The position numbers and the translations under genes were made by a program. Source: Salsipaludibacter sp963735045 (GTDB lineage: Bacteria; Actinomycetota; Nitriliruptoria; Nitriliruptorales; Nitriliruptoraceae). From it: DNA of 64,000 nucleotides. The stretch covers positions 693,557 through 757,556 of the forward strand of contig CAVTIZ010000001.1 in the NCBI GenBank assembly GCA_963735045.1, in the 5' to 3' direction. Shown here in pieces: positions 33,318-42,213 of this stretch (within the stretch, counting starts at the first letter, position 1; the number at the start of each line of letters is the position of its first letter). Below the pieces are notes generated by a model, which was given only the letters and a program-made list of their open reading frames with translations, did no database searches and was not told the DNA's origin.

Positions 33318-34979
33318 TTGGACCCCGCCGGACCCCTGGATCTCCCTGCCCTGTGGGCGGACTGCCTCGCCGAACTCTCCGGGACCAACGCCGCCTCTCG
33401 GGGGTGGCTGGAGGCGACCGCACCCGTGGGCTTCAGTGACGACACCATCATCCTGGCCGCCCCGCACTCCTTCGCCCGGGAGTGGATGGACCTGCGGATG
33501 GGGGAGGCGCTGACCGCACAGTTGTCGCGCGCCCTCGACCGTCCGATCGACGTGCTCATCACGGTCGCGCCCGGCGCCGCGACCCTGTCGCCGGCGGAGG
33601 AGGCGGCCGTGGTGTCGGAGCTGGACGCCCAGGCCCACGACCTGGCCGTCACCACGGCCCCGACCACCGCCCCGACCACCGCCCCGACCACGTCACCCGG
33701 CCAGCCCGACCGACCCGGCGATGTCGACCCGCGCGTCGACCACGACCCGACCGTCCCCGACGACCACCACCACTCGACCTGGTCGCCCGACCCCCAGGAC
33801 CCCGGCAGCCGCACCGGTCAGGGCCCACGCGGGACCACGGGTGGGGCCGCAGCAGCCGGCCTGCCCCCCGGGCGCCATGCACCGGTCAACGGCCGGCCGT
33901 CCGGCCCCACCGTCTACGTGCCGCGACACGACGACACCGACAGCCAGCTGAACCCCAAGTACGAGTTCGGCCACTTCGTCATCGGCGACTCCAACCGGTT
34001 CGCCCACGCCGCCGCCGTGGCGGTGGCCGAGGCGCCCGCCAAGTCCTACAACCCGCTGTTCATCTATGGCCCGTCGGGGCTGGGCAAGACCCACCTGCTG
34101 CACGCGATCGGCCACTACGTCCAACGCCTGTACCCACGTCTGCAGGTCCGGTACGTGACCACCGAGCAGTTCACCAACGAGTTCATCACGTCCATCCAGA
34201 ACAAGGAATCCTTGGCGTTCCAGCGCCGATATCGGGACATCGACGTCCTCATGATCGATGACATCCAGTTCCTGGAACGAGCCGAGCGCACGCAGGAGGA
34301 GTTCTTCCACACCTTCAACGCGCTGCACAACGCCGAGAAGCAGATCGTGATCTCGTCGGACCGACCACCTCGGTCCATCGCCAAGCTGGAGGACCGGTTG
34401 CGGTCACGTTTCGAGTGGGGCCTGCTGGTCGACGTGCAGCCACCCGAACTCGAGACGCGCATCGCGATCCTGCGGCGCAAGGCCGAGGCCGAACACCTCG
34501 ACCTGCCCAACGAGATCCTCGAACTGATCGGTGCCCGGGTCCGCTCCAACATCCGCGAGCTCGAGGGCGCCCTGCACCGCGTCGCCGCCTGGGCGTCGCT
34601 GTCGGGGGCTCGCCCGGACCTGGCGACCGCGGAGGGTGTGCTCAAGGACGTGCTGCCCGACGAGCGTGAACGCGAGATCACCTCCGACCTCATCATCGAC
34701 GTCGTCGCCGACTTCTTCGGCTTCACCGTCGAGGACCTGTGCTCGAAGTCCCGCAGCCGCCAACTGGTCAACGCGCGCCAGATCGCGATGTACCTCACCC
34801 GGGAACTGACCGAGATGTCGTTCCCCCAGATCGGCAAGGCATTCGGTGGACGCGACCACTCCACGGTCATGCACGCCAAGGACAAGATCGCCGACCTCAT
34901 GAAGGAACGGCAGGCGACCTACGACCACGTCCAGGACCTGACAGCACGCATCCGGGCGACCGCCCGTGGCGGCGTCTGA
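33318..34979 (+). CDS. dnaA: chromosomal replication initiator protein DnaA
   Basis: The TTG at 33318 with GGGAG a few bases upstream is preferred (553 residues); GTG 33267 and ATG 33273 in the same frame lack a ribosome site. Domain I is the first 80 residues; domain II is a long Thr/Pro/Asp/His linker that includes 12-bp repeats near 33661; domain III has Walker [12 protein letters not shown], Walker B MIDDIQFL and the arginine-finger region; domain IV has the DnaA signature [13 protein letters not shown]...[11 protein letters not shown] that binds DnaA boxes. It opens the origin and loads the helicase. DnaA boxes lie both before and after the gene. Confidence 0.97.
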   Translation: MDPAGPLDLPALWADCLAELSGTNAASRGWLEATAPVGFSDDTIILAAPHSFAREWMDLRMGEALTAQLSRALDRPIDVLITVAPGAATLSPAEEAAVVSELDAQAHDLAVTTAPTTAPTTAPTTSPGQPDRPGDVDPRVDHDPTVPDDHHHSTWSPDPQDPGSRTGQGPRGTTGGAAAAGLPPGRHAPVNGRPSGPTVYVPRHDDTDSQLNPKYEFGHFVIGDSNRFAHAAAVAVAEAPAKSYNPLFIYGPSGLGKTHLLHAIGHYVQRLYPRLQVRYVTTEQFTNEFITSIQNKESLAFQRRYRDIDVLMIDDIQFLERAERTQEEFFHTFNALHNAEKQIVISSDRPPRSIAKLEDRLRSRFEWGLLVDVQPPELETRIAILRRKAEAEHLDLPNEILELIGARVRSNIRELEGALHRVAAWASLSGARPDLATAEGVLKDVLPDEREREITSDLIIDVVADFFGFTVEDLCSKSRSRQLVNARQIAMYLTRELTEMSFPQIGKAFGGRDHSTVMHAKDKIADLMKERQATYDHVQDLTARIRATARGGV

Positions 34980-35050
34980 GTCGTCGACGAGCCCGGTGGG
35001 TTGGCGTGACGAGCGCTCGACCCCGGCCCCGTCGACCCACCCACGACCCC

Positions 35051-35077
35051 ACGCCGTGCGCCCGACGCGCACGGCGT
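35051..35077 (+). terminator. hairpin terminator after dnaA
   Basis: Arms ACGCCGTGCG (35051-35060) and CGCACGGCGT (35068-35077), seven-base loop, 72 bases after the dnaA stop; TCGTCGTGTTCC follows. Confidence 0.6.
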
Positions 35078-35174
35078 TCGTCGTGTTCCGGGGTGGGCGG
35101 CGGATGGGTGGTCGGGACGCACACCACACCCGCCACAGGGGCGACCGCCACGCCACGCGGGGATCCTCCACGAT

Positions 35175-35453
35175 GTTCCCACAACTGTGGACAACCCTGT
35201 GGACAGACAGGGGACAACCGCGACACCAGGCTGTGGACGAACGCCGGCCGGATGGGGATGCCTGCGGAGGACGCCCCCGCTGCGGGTGTGGAGGAACGGG
35301 GGACGAGCCGTGGACGACACCCACCTTCCACCACACACACGCTGAAACTACACTTGCGGAAGTGGATGGCTGTGGACGCAGCGCCCCCTCGTCCACACGC
35401 GCATCAACACCTCCGACCGGGACCTGAGCAGGTCCGACGACACCTTGTCCCCA
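35175..35453. other. replication origin (oriC): DnaA-box cluster between dnaA and dnaN
   Basis: The 812-base dnaA-dnaN gap contains a dense set of DnaA boxes: reverse TTGTCCACA at 35186-35194 (perfect), reverse CTGTCCACA at 35198-35206, reverse TCGTCCACA at 35232-35240, reverse GCGTCCACA at 35371-35379, forward TCGTCCACA at 35389-35397 and TTGTCCCCA at 35445-35453. A relatively AT-rich piece (GCTGAAACTACACTTGCGG, near 35341) could be the unwinding element. This fits actinobacterial origins. Gene strand also flips here: genes to the left mostly run minus, genes to the right plus. From 35454 to 35791 I see no gene, only the dnaN leader. Confidence 0.88.
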
Positions 35454-35791
35454 GTGTCGACACCCCCGACGACGATGATGATCAGAAGGACCTGGACAGA
35501 GAGCAACCTCCGTGTCTGGGGATGACCGACCCCCGGCCCACCTCGGGACTCACCCCAGCACCCTCGGGGCCCGGCAGCCGGCCACCCCGATCGGAATCAC
35601 ACCGATGTGGTCCGATCCCGACACGGGCGGGCCCCAAGCACGATCGCCGCCGGCCGTGCACACTGGCACACCCACCGACGCTGCACCACGCCACCACGAC
35701 GACCACCGACCACCACCCGCAGCATCGCACCCACCAGCCCCACCAGCGCCGCACGGAACCCACCGTCACCGCACCAGGAGCCACCGCCACC

Positions 35792-36910
35792 GTGAAGTTC
35801 AGAGCCGAACACGACGAATTCCAGGCGGCCATCAGCTGGGTGACCCGCACGGTGGGGGCCAGGGTCACGTTGCCCGCCCTGGCCGGTGTCCTGCTGGATG
35901 CCGACGACGGCCGCCTGACCTGCCGGGCCACCGACCTGGAGGTCGCCGCCGAGGTGTCGCTGCCGGCCCAGGTGTCGGAACCGGGTCGCGTCCTGTTGCC
36001 GGGCAAGCTGCTGGCGCAGCTCGTGGCGCGCTTCCCCGTCGCGGCGGTCGAGGTGCAGGGCGGTCCCGACGGCGTCGAGCTGACCTGTGGTCCGTCGACC
36101 TTCCATGTCCGTGGCATGCCGGTCGACGACTTCCCCACACTGCCCACCCCCGATCCCGACGTCACGCCGGGGACGATCCGGTCCGGTGCCTTCTCCCGGC
36201 TGGTGTCGCAGGTCGCACGCGCGGCGGCCACCGACGAGGCGCGACCCGCGCTGACCGGCGTGAAGCTGTCGTCGACGGCGTCCGAGCTGGCCGCCACGGC
36301 CACCGACGCCTACCGACTGGCCAGCCGGACCGTCCCATGGGAGACCGGGGTCGAGGGCGAGTCGTTGGTCCCGTCGCGGGCCCTGTCGGAGGCGGCCAAG
36401 GCGGCCAGCGATGCGGGGGGCAGCCTCGAGGTCGTGCTGGAGGACGGCCAGGCCACGTTCCGCATCGGGGACCGCCGCCTGACCACCCAACTGATCGAGG
36501 GCAAGGCGATCGACGCGTCCTCGCTGGTGCCCACGGACTTCGAGATCACGGCGATCGTGGACCGTGACCCCCTGATCGAGGCGCTCCAGCGTGTGGCGAT
36601 CGTCGCCCAGGGACGGGCCAACTCCCCGGTCAACCTGGTGTTCACCGAGGGCAGCGTCGACCTGCGGGTGTCCAACCAGGAGGTCGGGGACGCGTCCGAG
36701 GCGATGCCGGCCGACCTCGACGGCGAGGACATCACGATCGCGTTCAACCCCGCCTTCCTGCAGGCCGGCCTCGACGCCATCGGGACCGAACGTGTCGCGG
36801 TGCTGATGAACGGTGAGCTCAAGCCCGCCGTGCTCCGTCCCCACCACGCCGAGGACGACGAGGGTCCGGTCGACGACTACACCTACCTCATCATGCCGAT
36901 GCGTCCATGA
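35792..36910 (+). CDS. dnaN: DNA polymerase III beta subunit (sliding clamp)
   Basis: A 372-residue clamp starting at the GTG at 35792 (MKFRAEHDEF), with AGGAG at 35775-35779. Three similar domains follow: LPALAGVLLDADDGRLTCRATDLEV in domain 1, RPALTGVKLSS...ATDAYRLASR in domain 2, and the C-terminal DDYTYLIMPMRP typical of clamp ends that form the partner-binding pocket. It tethers polymerase to DNA. The upstream open frame is only a shadow running through oriC. Confidence 0.97.
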   Translation: MKFRAEHDEFQAAISWVTRTVGARVTLPALAGVLLDADDGRLTCRATDLEVAAEVSLPAQVSEPGRVLLPGKLLAQLVARFPVAAVEVQGGPDGVELTCGPSTFHVRGMPVDDFPTLPTPDPDVTPGTIRSGAFSRLVSQVARAAATDEARPALTGVKLSSTASELAATATDAYRLASRTVPWETGVEGESLVPSRALSEAAKAASDAGGSLEVVLEDGQATFRIGDRRLTTQLIEGKAIDASSLVPTDFEITAIVDRDPLIEALQRVAIVAQGRANSPVNLVFTEGSVDLRVSNQEVGDASEAMPADLDGEDITIAFNPAFLQAGLDAIGTERVAVLMNGELKPAVLRPHHAEDDEGPVDDYTYLIMPMRP

Positions 36911-36967
36911 CGGCACCGGCGGCCGGTCCCGGCTGGGGGTCCGTGCCCGGGGAGGCGTGGTGACCCG

Positions 36968-38248
36968 GTGCACGTCACCCATGTCGGACTGACCGAATTC
37001 CGCAGTTGGGAACGGGCCGAGCTCGACCTCGGCCCCGGTCCGACCCTGGTGCTGGGTGCCAATGCCCAGGGCAAGACCAACCTCATCGAGGCGATCGTGC
37101 GGGCGGCCACTGGGGCCAGCCACCGGGTGAGCGGCGACCAGGCCCTGGTCCGGGCCGGGGCCCCACTGGGGGTCGTCCGGCTGGCGGTGGTGACCGACCA
37201 GGGGCGACCTCGCACACTGGACGTCGAGATCGGGACGGGTCGTCGCACCCGCACCCGGGTCGACGGCAACGACGTCCAACGAAGCGCCGATGCCGCCGGC
37301 GTGGTCAAGGTGGTGATGTTCGCACCCGAGGACGTCGCGATCGTGCGCGGTGACCCCGACCAGCGCCGTCGCTTCCTCGACGACCTGCTGGCCCAGCGAC
37401 GGCCGGCCTACGCGGCCGCACGGGCCGACTACGACAAGGTCCTGCGCCAACGCAACCAGTTGCTCAAGCAGGCACGCGGACTCACCGGCTCCGCTGCCGA
37501 GGCCAGCCTGGCGACCCTGTCGTCGTGGACCCGCCAGCTGGTGCACCACGGTGCCACCGTGCTGGCCGCCAGACTGGCCGCGGTCCATGCCCTGTCCCGC
37601 GTCGTCGAGTCCACCTACCACGACGTGGCCGACCGTCCCGAGCCGGTGACCATGACCTACCAGTCGTCCACCGGACGAGCCGTCCCGGCCGATCCCGCCA
37701 CCGGGGTGCCCGACCCGGGACCGTTGGCCGATGAACTGCAGTCCGCACTCGACGACGTGGTCGACGAGGAACGTCGACGGGGGGTCACGTTGGTCGGGCC
37801 CCACCGCGACGACGTGGACCTCGCCATCGACGGGTTGCCGGCTCGAACCCATGCCAGCCAGGGCGAGGCCTGGTCACTGGCCCTGGCGTTGAAGGTGGCG
37901 ACCCACGACGTGCTGGCCGAGGTGGGGGACCGTCCGTTGGTGATCCTCGACGACGTGTTCTCCGAGTTGGACGCCACCCGCCGCCGCCGGCTGTCCGCGC
38001 ACTGCGAGACGTGGGACCAGGTGCTGGTGACCGCGGCGGTCGAGTCCGACGTTCCCCTGGTGGCCCGGGTGGTGGAGGTGGCGATGGAGGATCGGACCTC
38101 ACGCCTGCATCCCCGCTCGGCGGTCGGGGACGGACCGGATGCCGCCCCCCCGGCCGACGTGTCCGATCACGACGTGTCCGATCACGATGCGGGCGATCAC
38201 GATGCGGGCGATGACGATGCCGTCGACGACGTCCGGGAGGCATCGTGA
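36968..38248 (+). CDS. recF: DNA replication and repair protein RecF
   Basis: A 426-residue SMC-like ATPase from the GTG at 36968. Walker A is LVLGANAQGKTNLIEAI, signature HASQGEAWSLALALKVA, Walker B RPLVILDDVFSELD. It helps load RecA at gaps. The mid-part FAPEDVAIVRGDPDQRRRFLD is a RecF hallmark. The final 50 residues are an acidic Asp/His tail from a 15-bp repeat, absent from normal RecF. The TGA overlaps the GTG of the DUF721 gene. Confidence 0.96.
   Translation: MHVTHVGLTEFRSWERAELDLGPGPTLVLGANAQGKTNLIEAIVRAATGASHRVSGDQALVRAGAPLGVVRLAVVTDQGRPRTLDVEIGTGRRTRTRVDGNDVQRSADAAGVVKVVMFAPEDVAIVRGDPDQRRRFLDDLLAQRRPAYAAARADYDKVLRQRNQLLKQARGLTGSAAEASLATLSSWTRQLVHHGATVLAARLAAVHALSRVVESTYHDVADRPEPVTMTYQSSTGRAVPADPATGVPDPGPLADELQSALDDVVDEERRRGVTLVGPHRDDVDLAIDGLPARTHASQGEAWSLALALKVATHDVLAEVGDRPLVILDDVFSELDATRRRRLSAHCETWDQVLVTAAVESDVPLVARVVEVAMEDRTSRLHPRSAVGDGPDAAPPADVSDHDVSDHDAGDHDAGDDDAVDDVREAS
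38159..38218 (+). repeat. 15-bp in-frame tandem repeat in the recF tail
   Basis: Four units of 15 bases (two GTGTCCGATCACGAY, two GCGGGCGATSACGAT) coding a VSDHD/AGDHD period. Confidence 0.9.
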
Positions 38249-38892
38249 CGCCGCCCGCCGGGGCGGGCGAGTCGCCGCGTGGTCGGCGGGACCAGGCATC
38301 GGGGAGCGAGGGGGCCGGGGCATCGGGGAGCGAGGGGGCCGGGGAATCGGGGAGCGAGGGGGCCGGGGCCGCCCGCGCCGAGGGAGGGGAGGGGGCGACG
38401 CGGCGACCGACACCCCCCGGCCGACGGGAGCTGGACGAGGCCAGGAAGGCCATCCGTCGTGACCTCGACCGATCCGTGTACGCCCGTCGTCGCCGTCGCG
38501 ACGAGGATCGTCGCGACCGGCTCGAGCGTCGGGAGTGGGACCCGGCGACCGAACCGGGGGAGTGGACGGTCGGGGACCGCACCGGCGTGCGGCGGATGCC
38601 GGGGACCCCCGAGCCGCTCGACGACGTCCTGGCCGGGTTGTTGGAGGACCGGGGCTGGTCGTCCCGGTTGCGTTCCTCCGCCCTGTTCGCCCGATGGGCC
38701 GAGGTGGTCGGTGACGACGTGGCGCGCAACTGCGAGCCGATCCGGCTGGTCGGCGGGGTGCTGGTCGTGGCGACCGACTCGCCGTCGTGGGCGACCCAGC
38801 TGCGCTACCTGTCGGGCCAGCTGCAGCTCGCGGTCAATCGTGCCCTGGGCGAGCCCGTGGTGGAGCGCGTCGAGGTCCAGGTCCGCCGCTGA
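38245..38892 (+). CDS. DUF721 (DciA-like) protein
   Basis: A 215-residue protein whose GTG at 38245 overlaps the recF stop. The C-terminal 100 residues fit DUF721, the domain of DciA-type helicase loaders and of the actinobacterial protein between recF and gyrB: LDDVLAGLLEDRGW, ALFARWAEVVGDDVARNCEPIRLVGGVLVVATDSPSWATQLRYL. The N-terminus is a disordered Gly/Ser/Glu stretch coded by a 24-bp repeat, then an Arg-rich helix. A role in replication is inferred from the family and location. Its 3' end overlaps the convergent modC by 59 bases. Confidence 0.88.
   Translation: MTPPAGAGESPRGRRDQASGSEGAGASGSEGAGESGSEGAGAARAEGGEGATRRPTPPGRRELDEARKAIRRDLDRSVYARRRRRDEDRRDRLERREWDPATEPGEWTVGDRTGVRRMPGTPEPLDDVLAGLLEDRGWSSRLRSSALFARWAEVVGDDVARNCEPIRLVGGVLVVATDSPSWATQLRYLSGQLQLAVNRALGEPVVERVEVQVRR
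38297..38368 (+). repeat. 24-bp in-frame tandem repeat in the DUF721 gene
   Basis: Three copies of a 24-base unit (starting CATCGGGGAGCGAGGGGGCC), the third with one change, coding an eight-residue ASGSEGAG period. Confidence 0.9.
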
Positions 38893-40018
38893 CCGTTCCC
38901 GACCGTCGTGGCGGCACCGGGGCGTCGGGCTGCACCCCGACCTCGGTGGCCTTGACCGCCAGCCACACCTCGTTGCCGGGTGCGAGTCCCAGCGTGTCGG
39001 TGGACTCGCGCGTCACCTCCACGGTCAGCGCCAGCGGTGGTGTCGTGCGCAGCCGGACCCGGTCGCCGAGCACCTCCAGGCGATCGATGTGGGTGGCCCA
39101 GGCGTTGCGCTGACTGCCCTCCGGTCGGGTGCGGTGGACCGACACGGCCGTGGGCCGGATGGTCACCAGCACCGGTCCGGTGACGTCGTGGTCGGCGACG
39201 TGCAGGTCGCGGCCGTCGACGTCGACGAGTCCGTCGCGGGCCTGCCCCGCCAGCAGGTTGGCCCCCGCGAGGTCGGCGACGTAGGGCGTGCGGGGCCGCA
39301 ACCGGATGTCGTCGGGCGTGCCGGACTGGGTGATCCGTCCCTGCTCCAGCACGTGCACGACGTCGGCCAGCAGGAAGGCCTCGGTGGGGTCGTGGGTGAT
39401 GATCACCCGGGGGCCCGGGAACGCGGCCAGGTGGGCGGCGAGGGTGCGCCGCAGCGTCGTGCGCGTGGTGACGTCGAGGGCCGACAGTGGCTCGTCGAGC
39501 AGCAGCAGGGCGGGTTCGGTGACCAGCGCACGTGCCAGCGCCACCCGTTGGGCCTGCCCACCCGACAGGTCCCCGGGACGACGGTCGCCGAGGTCGCCGA
39601 GGTCGAGCCGGTCCAACCAGGTCCTGGCCTGCTCGCGTGCGGCGCGTCGACCCGTCCCCCGGCTGCGCAGCCCGAAGGCCACGTTGTCCAGCGTGGTGAG
39701 GTTCGGGAACAGGAGGTGGTCCTGGAACACGACCCCGACGTGGCGTTGCGCGGCCGGCACGAACACGTCGGTCGCCGGGTCGTCCAGGACCCGGCCCGCC
39801 AGTGTGATCCGGCCGTCGTCCAGGGCGAGCAGTCCCGCCAGTGCCGCCACGGCGGTGGACTTGCCGGCCCCGTTTGGTCCCAGCAGGGCGGCGGTGCGAC
39901 CGGGCGGGATGGACAGGGTCGCGTCCAGCCGGAACCGATCGTCGTGGCTGGCCACGAGGTGGGCGTCCAGGCCGGCGTGCGTCGTGGCGGTGGTCTCGTC
40001 GTCGGTCGAGGTCGTCAC
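38834..40018 (-). CDS. modC: molybdate ABC transporter ATP-binding protein
   Basis: A 394-residue ABC ATPase from the GTG at 40018 that overlaps the modB stop. Walker A LLGPNGAGKSTAVAAL, Q-loop VVFQDHLLF, signature LSGGQAQRVALARAL, Walker B LLLLDEPLSALD and H-loop VIITHDPTEA are all intact. A C-terminal TOBE/Mop-like domain (about 300-375) typical of ModC follows, with a family-atypical Pro/Arg tail that overlaps the 3' end of DUF721. It powers molybdate (or tungstate) import with ModB and ModA. Confidence 0.92.
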   Translation of the reverse strand: MTTSTDDETTATTHAGLDAHLVASHDDRFRLDATLSIPPGRTAALLGPNGAGKSTAVAALAGLLALDDGRITLAGRVLDDPATDVFVPAAQRHVGVVFQDHLLFPNLTTLDNVAFGLRSRGTGRRAAREQARTWLDRLDLGDLGDRRPGDLSGGQAQRVALARALVTEPALLLLDEPLSALDVTTRTTLRRTLAAHLAAFPGPRVIITHDPTEAFLLADVVHVLEQGRITQSGTPDDIRLRPRTPYVADLAGANLLAGQARDGLVDVDGRDLHVADHDVTGPVLVTIRPTAVSVHRTRPEGSQRNAWATHIDRLEVLGDRVRLRTTPPLALTVEVTRESTDTLGLAPGNEVWLAVKATEVGVQPDAPVPPRRSGTVSGGPGPRRAPPRARPGHD

Positions 40019-40815
40019 GAGCTCGGCCACCAGCGGCCACGCAGCCCGACCAGCACGGCCAGCGACACCGCCACCATCACCAGGCTGATCGCCACGGCGG
40101 TGTCGCGTTGGCGCTCCAGGGCCACGAAAACGGCCAGCGGGAGGGTCTGGGTCCTGCCCTGCAGGTTGCCGGCGAAGGTGACCGTCGCGCCGAACTCCCC
40201 GAAGGCGCGGGCCCACGCCAACACCAGGCCCGAGCGCAGCGACGGCGCGATCGCCGGCAGCGTCACCCGACGCAGCACCGTCCAGCGCGAGGCCCCGAGG
40301 GTGGCGGCCGCCTGCTCGTGGCGCTGGTCGGTCCCGCGCAGGGCGCCCTCCACGGTGATGACCAGGAACGGCATGGCCACGAACGTGCAGGCGATCACGA
40401 CCCCGGCGGTCGAGAACGGCAGGACCAGTCCCGTGGCCCGCTCCAGCGGTGCCCCGACCAGGCCCCGACGTCCGAGCGCGAACAACAGGGCAGCACCGCC
40501 CACCACCGGCGGCAGCACCAGCGGCAGGGTCACGACGCCGCGGACGAGGTCGCGGCCCGGGAACTCGATCCGTGCCAGCAGCCAGGCCAACGGCAGGCCG
40601 AACAGCAGTGACGCCGCCGTGGCCGACACCGACGACACCAGCGACAGCCGGAGGGCGTCGACCACCACCTCGCTGGTCCACAACGTCCCCAGCGATCCCC
40701 ACGGGGCACGGGCCAGGAGGCCGGCCAGGGGCACGACGAACACCGCCATGCCCAGGATGGCCAGCGCCAACAGGATGGCCGGGGGTCGTGGCGTGACACG
40801 TCGTCGGATGGTCAC
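40015..40815 (-). CDS. modB: molybdate ABC transporter permease
   Basis: A 266-residue membrane protein from the GTG at 40815, with about six helices. The EAA loop that contacts the ATPase is EQAAATLGASRWTVLRRVTLP, and SGLVLAWARAFGEFGATVTFAGN is a ModB signature. GTGA overlaps join it to modA upstream and modC downstream. Confidence 0.93.
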   Translation of the reverse strand: MTIRRRVTPRPPAILLALAILGMAVFVVPLAGLLARAPWGSLGTLWTSEVVVDALRLSLVSSVSATAASLLFGLPLAWLLARIEFPGRDLVRGVVTLPLVLPPVVGGAALLFALGRRGLVGAPLERATGLVLPFSTAGVVIACTFVAMPFLVITVEGALRGTDQRHEQAAATLGASRWTVLRRVTLPAIAPSLRSGLVLAWARAFGEFGATVTFAGNLQGRTQTLPLAVFVALERQRDTAVAISLVMVAVSLAVLVGLRGRWWPSS

Positions 40816-41684
40816 GGCACGCCGAACCCGCGCTGGGTGAGCAGGCGCCGACCGTCGTCGGCGAGCACGAAGTCCACGAACGCCTGCGCGGCGACGGGGT
40901 TGGGTGCGTCGGCCACCACCGCGATCGGGTAGGTCGCCCGGACGTCGACGTCGGGCGGCAGGTCGATCCCCGCGACTCGACCGTCCGCGGCGGCCACGTC
41001 GGTCGCGTAGGTGATCCCGGCGTCCAACTCGTCGGCCTCCACCTTGGCCAGCAGGGCCCGCACGTCGGGCTCGTCGGTGTCGATGCGGGGGGTGATCCCC
41101 GCGGCCGCGAGGGCTTCGCGGGCGAGGTCGCCGCACGGGACGCCGGCCGCACACAGCCCGAGCAGGAGGTCGTCGTCCGCGAAGTCCTCCAGGCCGGTGA
41201 TCCCGGCCGGGTTGCCCGCGGGAACGGCGATCTGGAGGTGGTTGGTCGCGAACGCCACCGGGTCCCCGGCGGTCGCACCGGCGTCGACGACGTCGTCCAT
41301 GGTGTCGACGTCGGCGGACGCGAACACGTCGGCGGGGGCGCCGTCCAGCAGCTGTTCGCGCAGTGAGGAACTGCCACCCAGGTTCCGCACCACGTCGGCG
41401 TCGGGGTGGAGCTGTTCGAAGGCGGCCTCGACGTCGGCGAAGGCGTCGGTCAACGAGGCCGCGGCCGACACCAGGACCTGCCCGGCCACGGCGTCGTCGG
41501 GGGCGCGGTCCGGGGCGTCGTTCGTGGTCGTTGCGTCCCCGGTGGCACCGGACCCGCCACCAGCGGACCCGTCGTCACCGGCCGTGGCCCCACAGGCCAC
41601 GGCCAGGACGGCGACGAGCGCGACGGTGGCGAAGCTGCCGGTCCGTCCCGTCGTCGCCGCGCGGCGTCGTGGCACGCCCGTCAC
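40812..41684 (-). CDS. modA: molybdate-binding periplasmic lipoprotein
   Basis: A 290-residue protein. A signal peptide ends in the lipobox LAVAC (about residue 30), so it is membrane-anchored outside. The mature part shows the ModA oxyanion-binding pattern VLVSAAASLTDAFADVEAAF, NLGGSSSLREQLLDGAPADVFASADVD and a later AGITYATDVAAA. It binds molybdate/tungstate and delivers it to ModB. Start is a GTG at 41684 overlapping the regulator stop. Confidence 0.92.
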   Translation of the reverse strand: MTGVPRRRAATTGRTGSFATVALVAVLAVACGATAGDDGSAGGGSGATGDATTTNDAPDRAPDDAVAGQVLVSAAASLTDAFADVEAAFEQLHPDADVVRNLGGSSSLREQLLDGAPADVFASADVDTMDDVVDAGATAGDPVAFATNHLQIAVPAGNPAGITGLEDFADDDLLLGLCAAGVPCGDLAREALAAAGITPRIDTDEPDVRALLAKVEADELDAGITYATDVAAADGRVAGIDLPPDVDVRATYPIAVVADAPNPVAAQAFVDFVLADDGRRLLTQRGFGVP

Positions 41685-42079
41685 GGGACCTCCGGCAGGC
41701 CGACCACGACGTTGGTGGCCTTGATGGTCGCCACGACCTCGGTGCCCGGTCGCAGGTGGAGTTCGCGGATGCTCTCGGCGGTCGTCAGGGCCAGGAGGCG
41801 GAACGGGCCGGCCTGCATCTCCACGGTCCCGGCGGCGGTCCCCGCCACCACCTCGGTCACGACCGCGGGCAACTGGTTGCGCGCGGAGGTCGCCTGGACC
41901 ACGGGCGGGTCGGGACGACGGGTGGCCAGCAGGCGGCGAACCTCGGCCAGCGGGACCAGGCGCTGGTTGCCCGACGAGCGGGTCACCACGAGGTCGCCAT
42001 CGTCGGCCCACCGCCGAAGGGTGTCCACGGACACGTCCAGCAGGGCCGCGGCCTGGCCGATCCGGAGCTGGTCGTCCAT
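41681..42079 (-). CDS. helix-turn-helix/TOBE molybdate-responsive regulator
   Basis: A 132-residue protein (ATG at 42079; an alternative ATG at 42103 adds eight residues). The N-terminal MerR/excisionase-like helix-turn-helix is LRIGQAAALLDVSVDTLRRWADDG; the C-terminal half is a Mop/TOBE domain (RNQLPAVVTEVVAGTAAGTV) of the kind that binds molybdate. It heads the modABC operon with GTGA overlap, so it probably senses molybdate and controls the operon through the palindrome at 42115-42128. Confidence 0.83.
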   Translation of the reverse strand: MDDQLRIGQAAALLDVSVDTLRRWADDGDLVVTRSSGNQRLVPLAEVRRLLATRRPDPPVVQATSARNQLPAVVTEVVAGTAAGTVEMQAGPFRLLALTTAESIRELHLRPGTEVVATIKATNVVVGLPEVP

Positions 42080-42114
42080 GGAACAACCTTGGTAGAGAGC
42101 CATGTAGCGGCAAA

Positions 42115-42128
42115 CATACCTAGGTATG
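42115..42128. promoter_or_regulatory. palindromic operator candidate of the mod operon
   Basis: Perfect 14-bp palindrome CATACCTAGGTATG, 36 bases upstream of the regulator start and 86 bases before the divergent glycosylase gene. Its AT content stands out. Likely operator for the HTH/TOBE regulator or overlapping -10 elements. Confidence 0.6.
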
Positions 42129-42213
42129 AAGAGGTCTGGGTCAGGTCTCGGCATGGGAGGCCCCCATGGCCCTACCGTGGGCCCGGTCGCAACCGGCGTG
42201 CCGAGGACCAGCC

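Noticed and set aside
34739..35791. N-terminal extension of DnaN through oriC
   Set aside because: The frame runs through dnaA out of frame and through the DnaA boxes; the clamp fold begins at the GTG at 35792.
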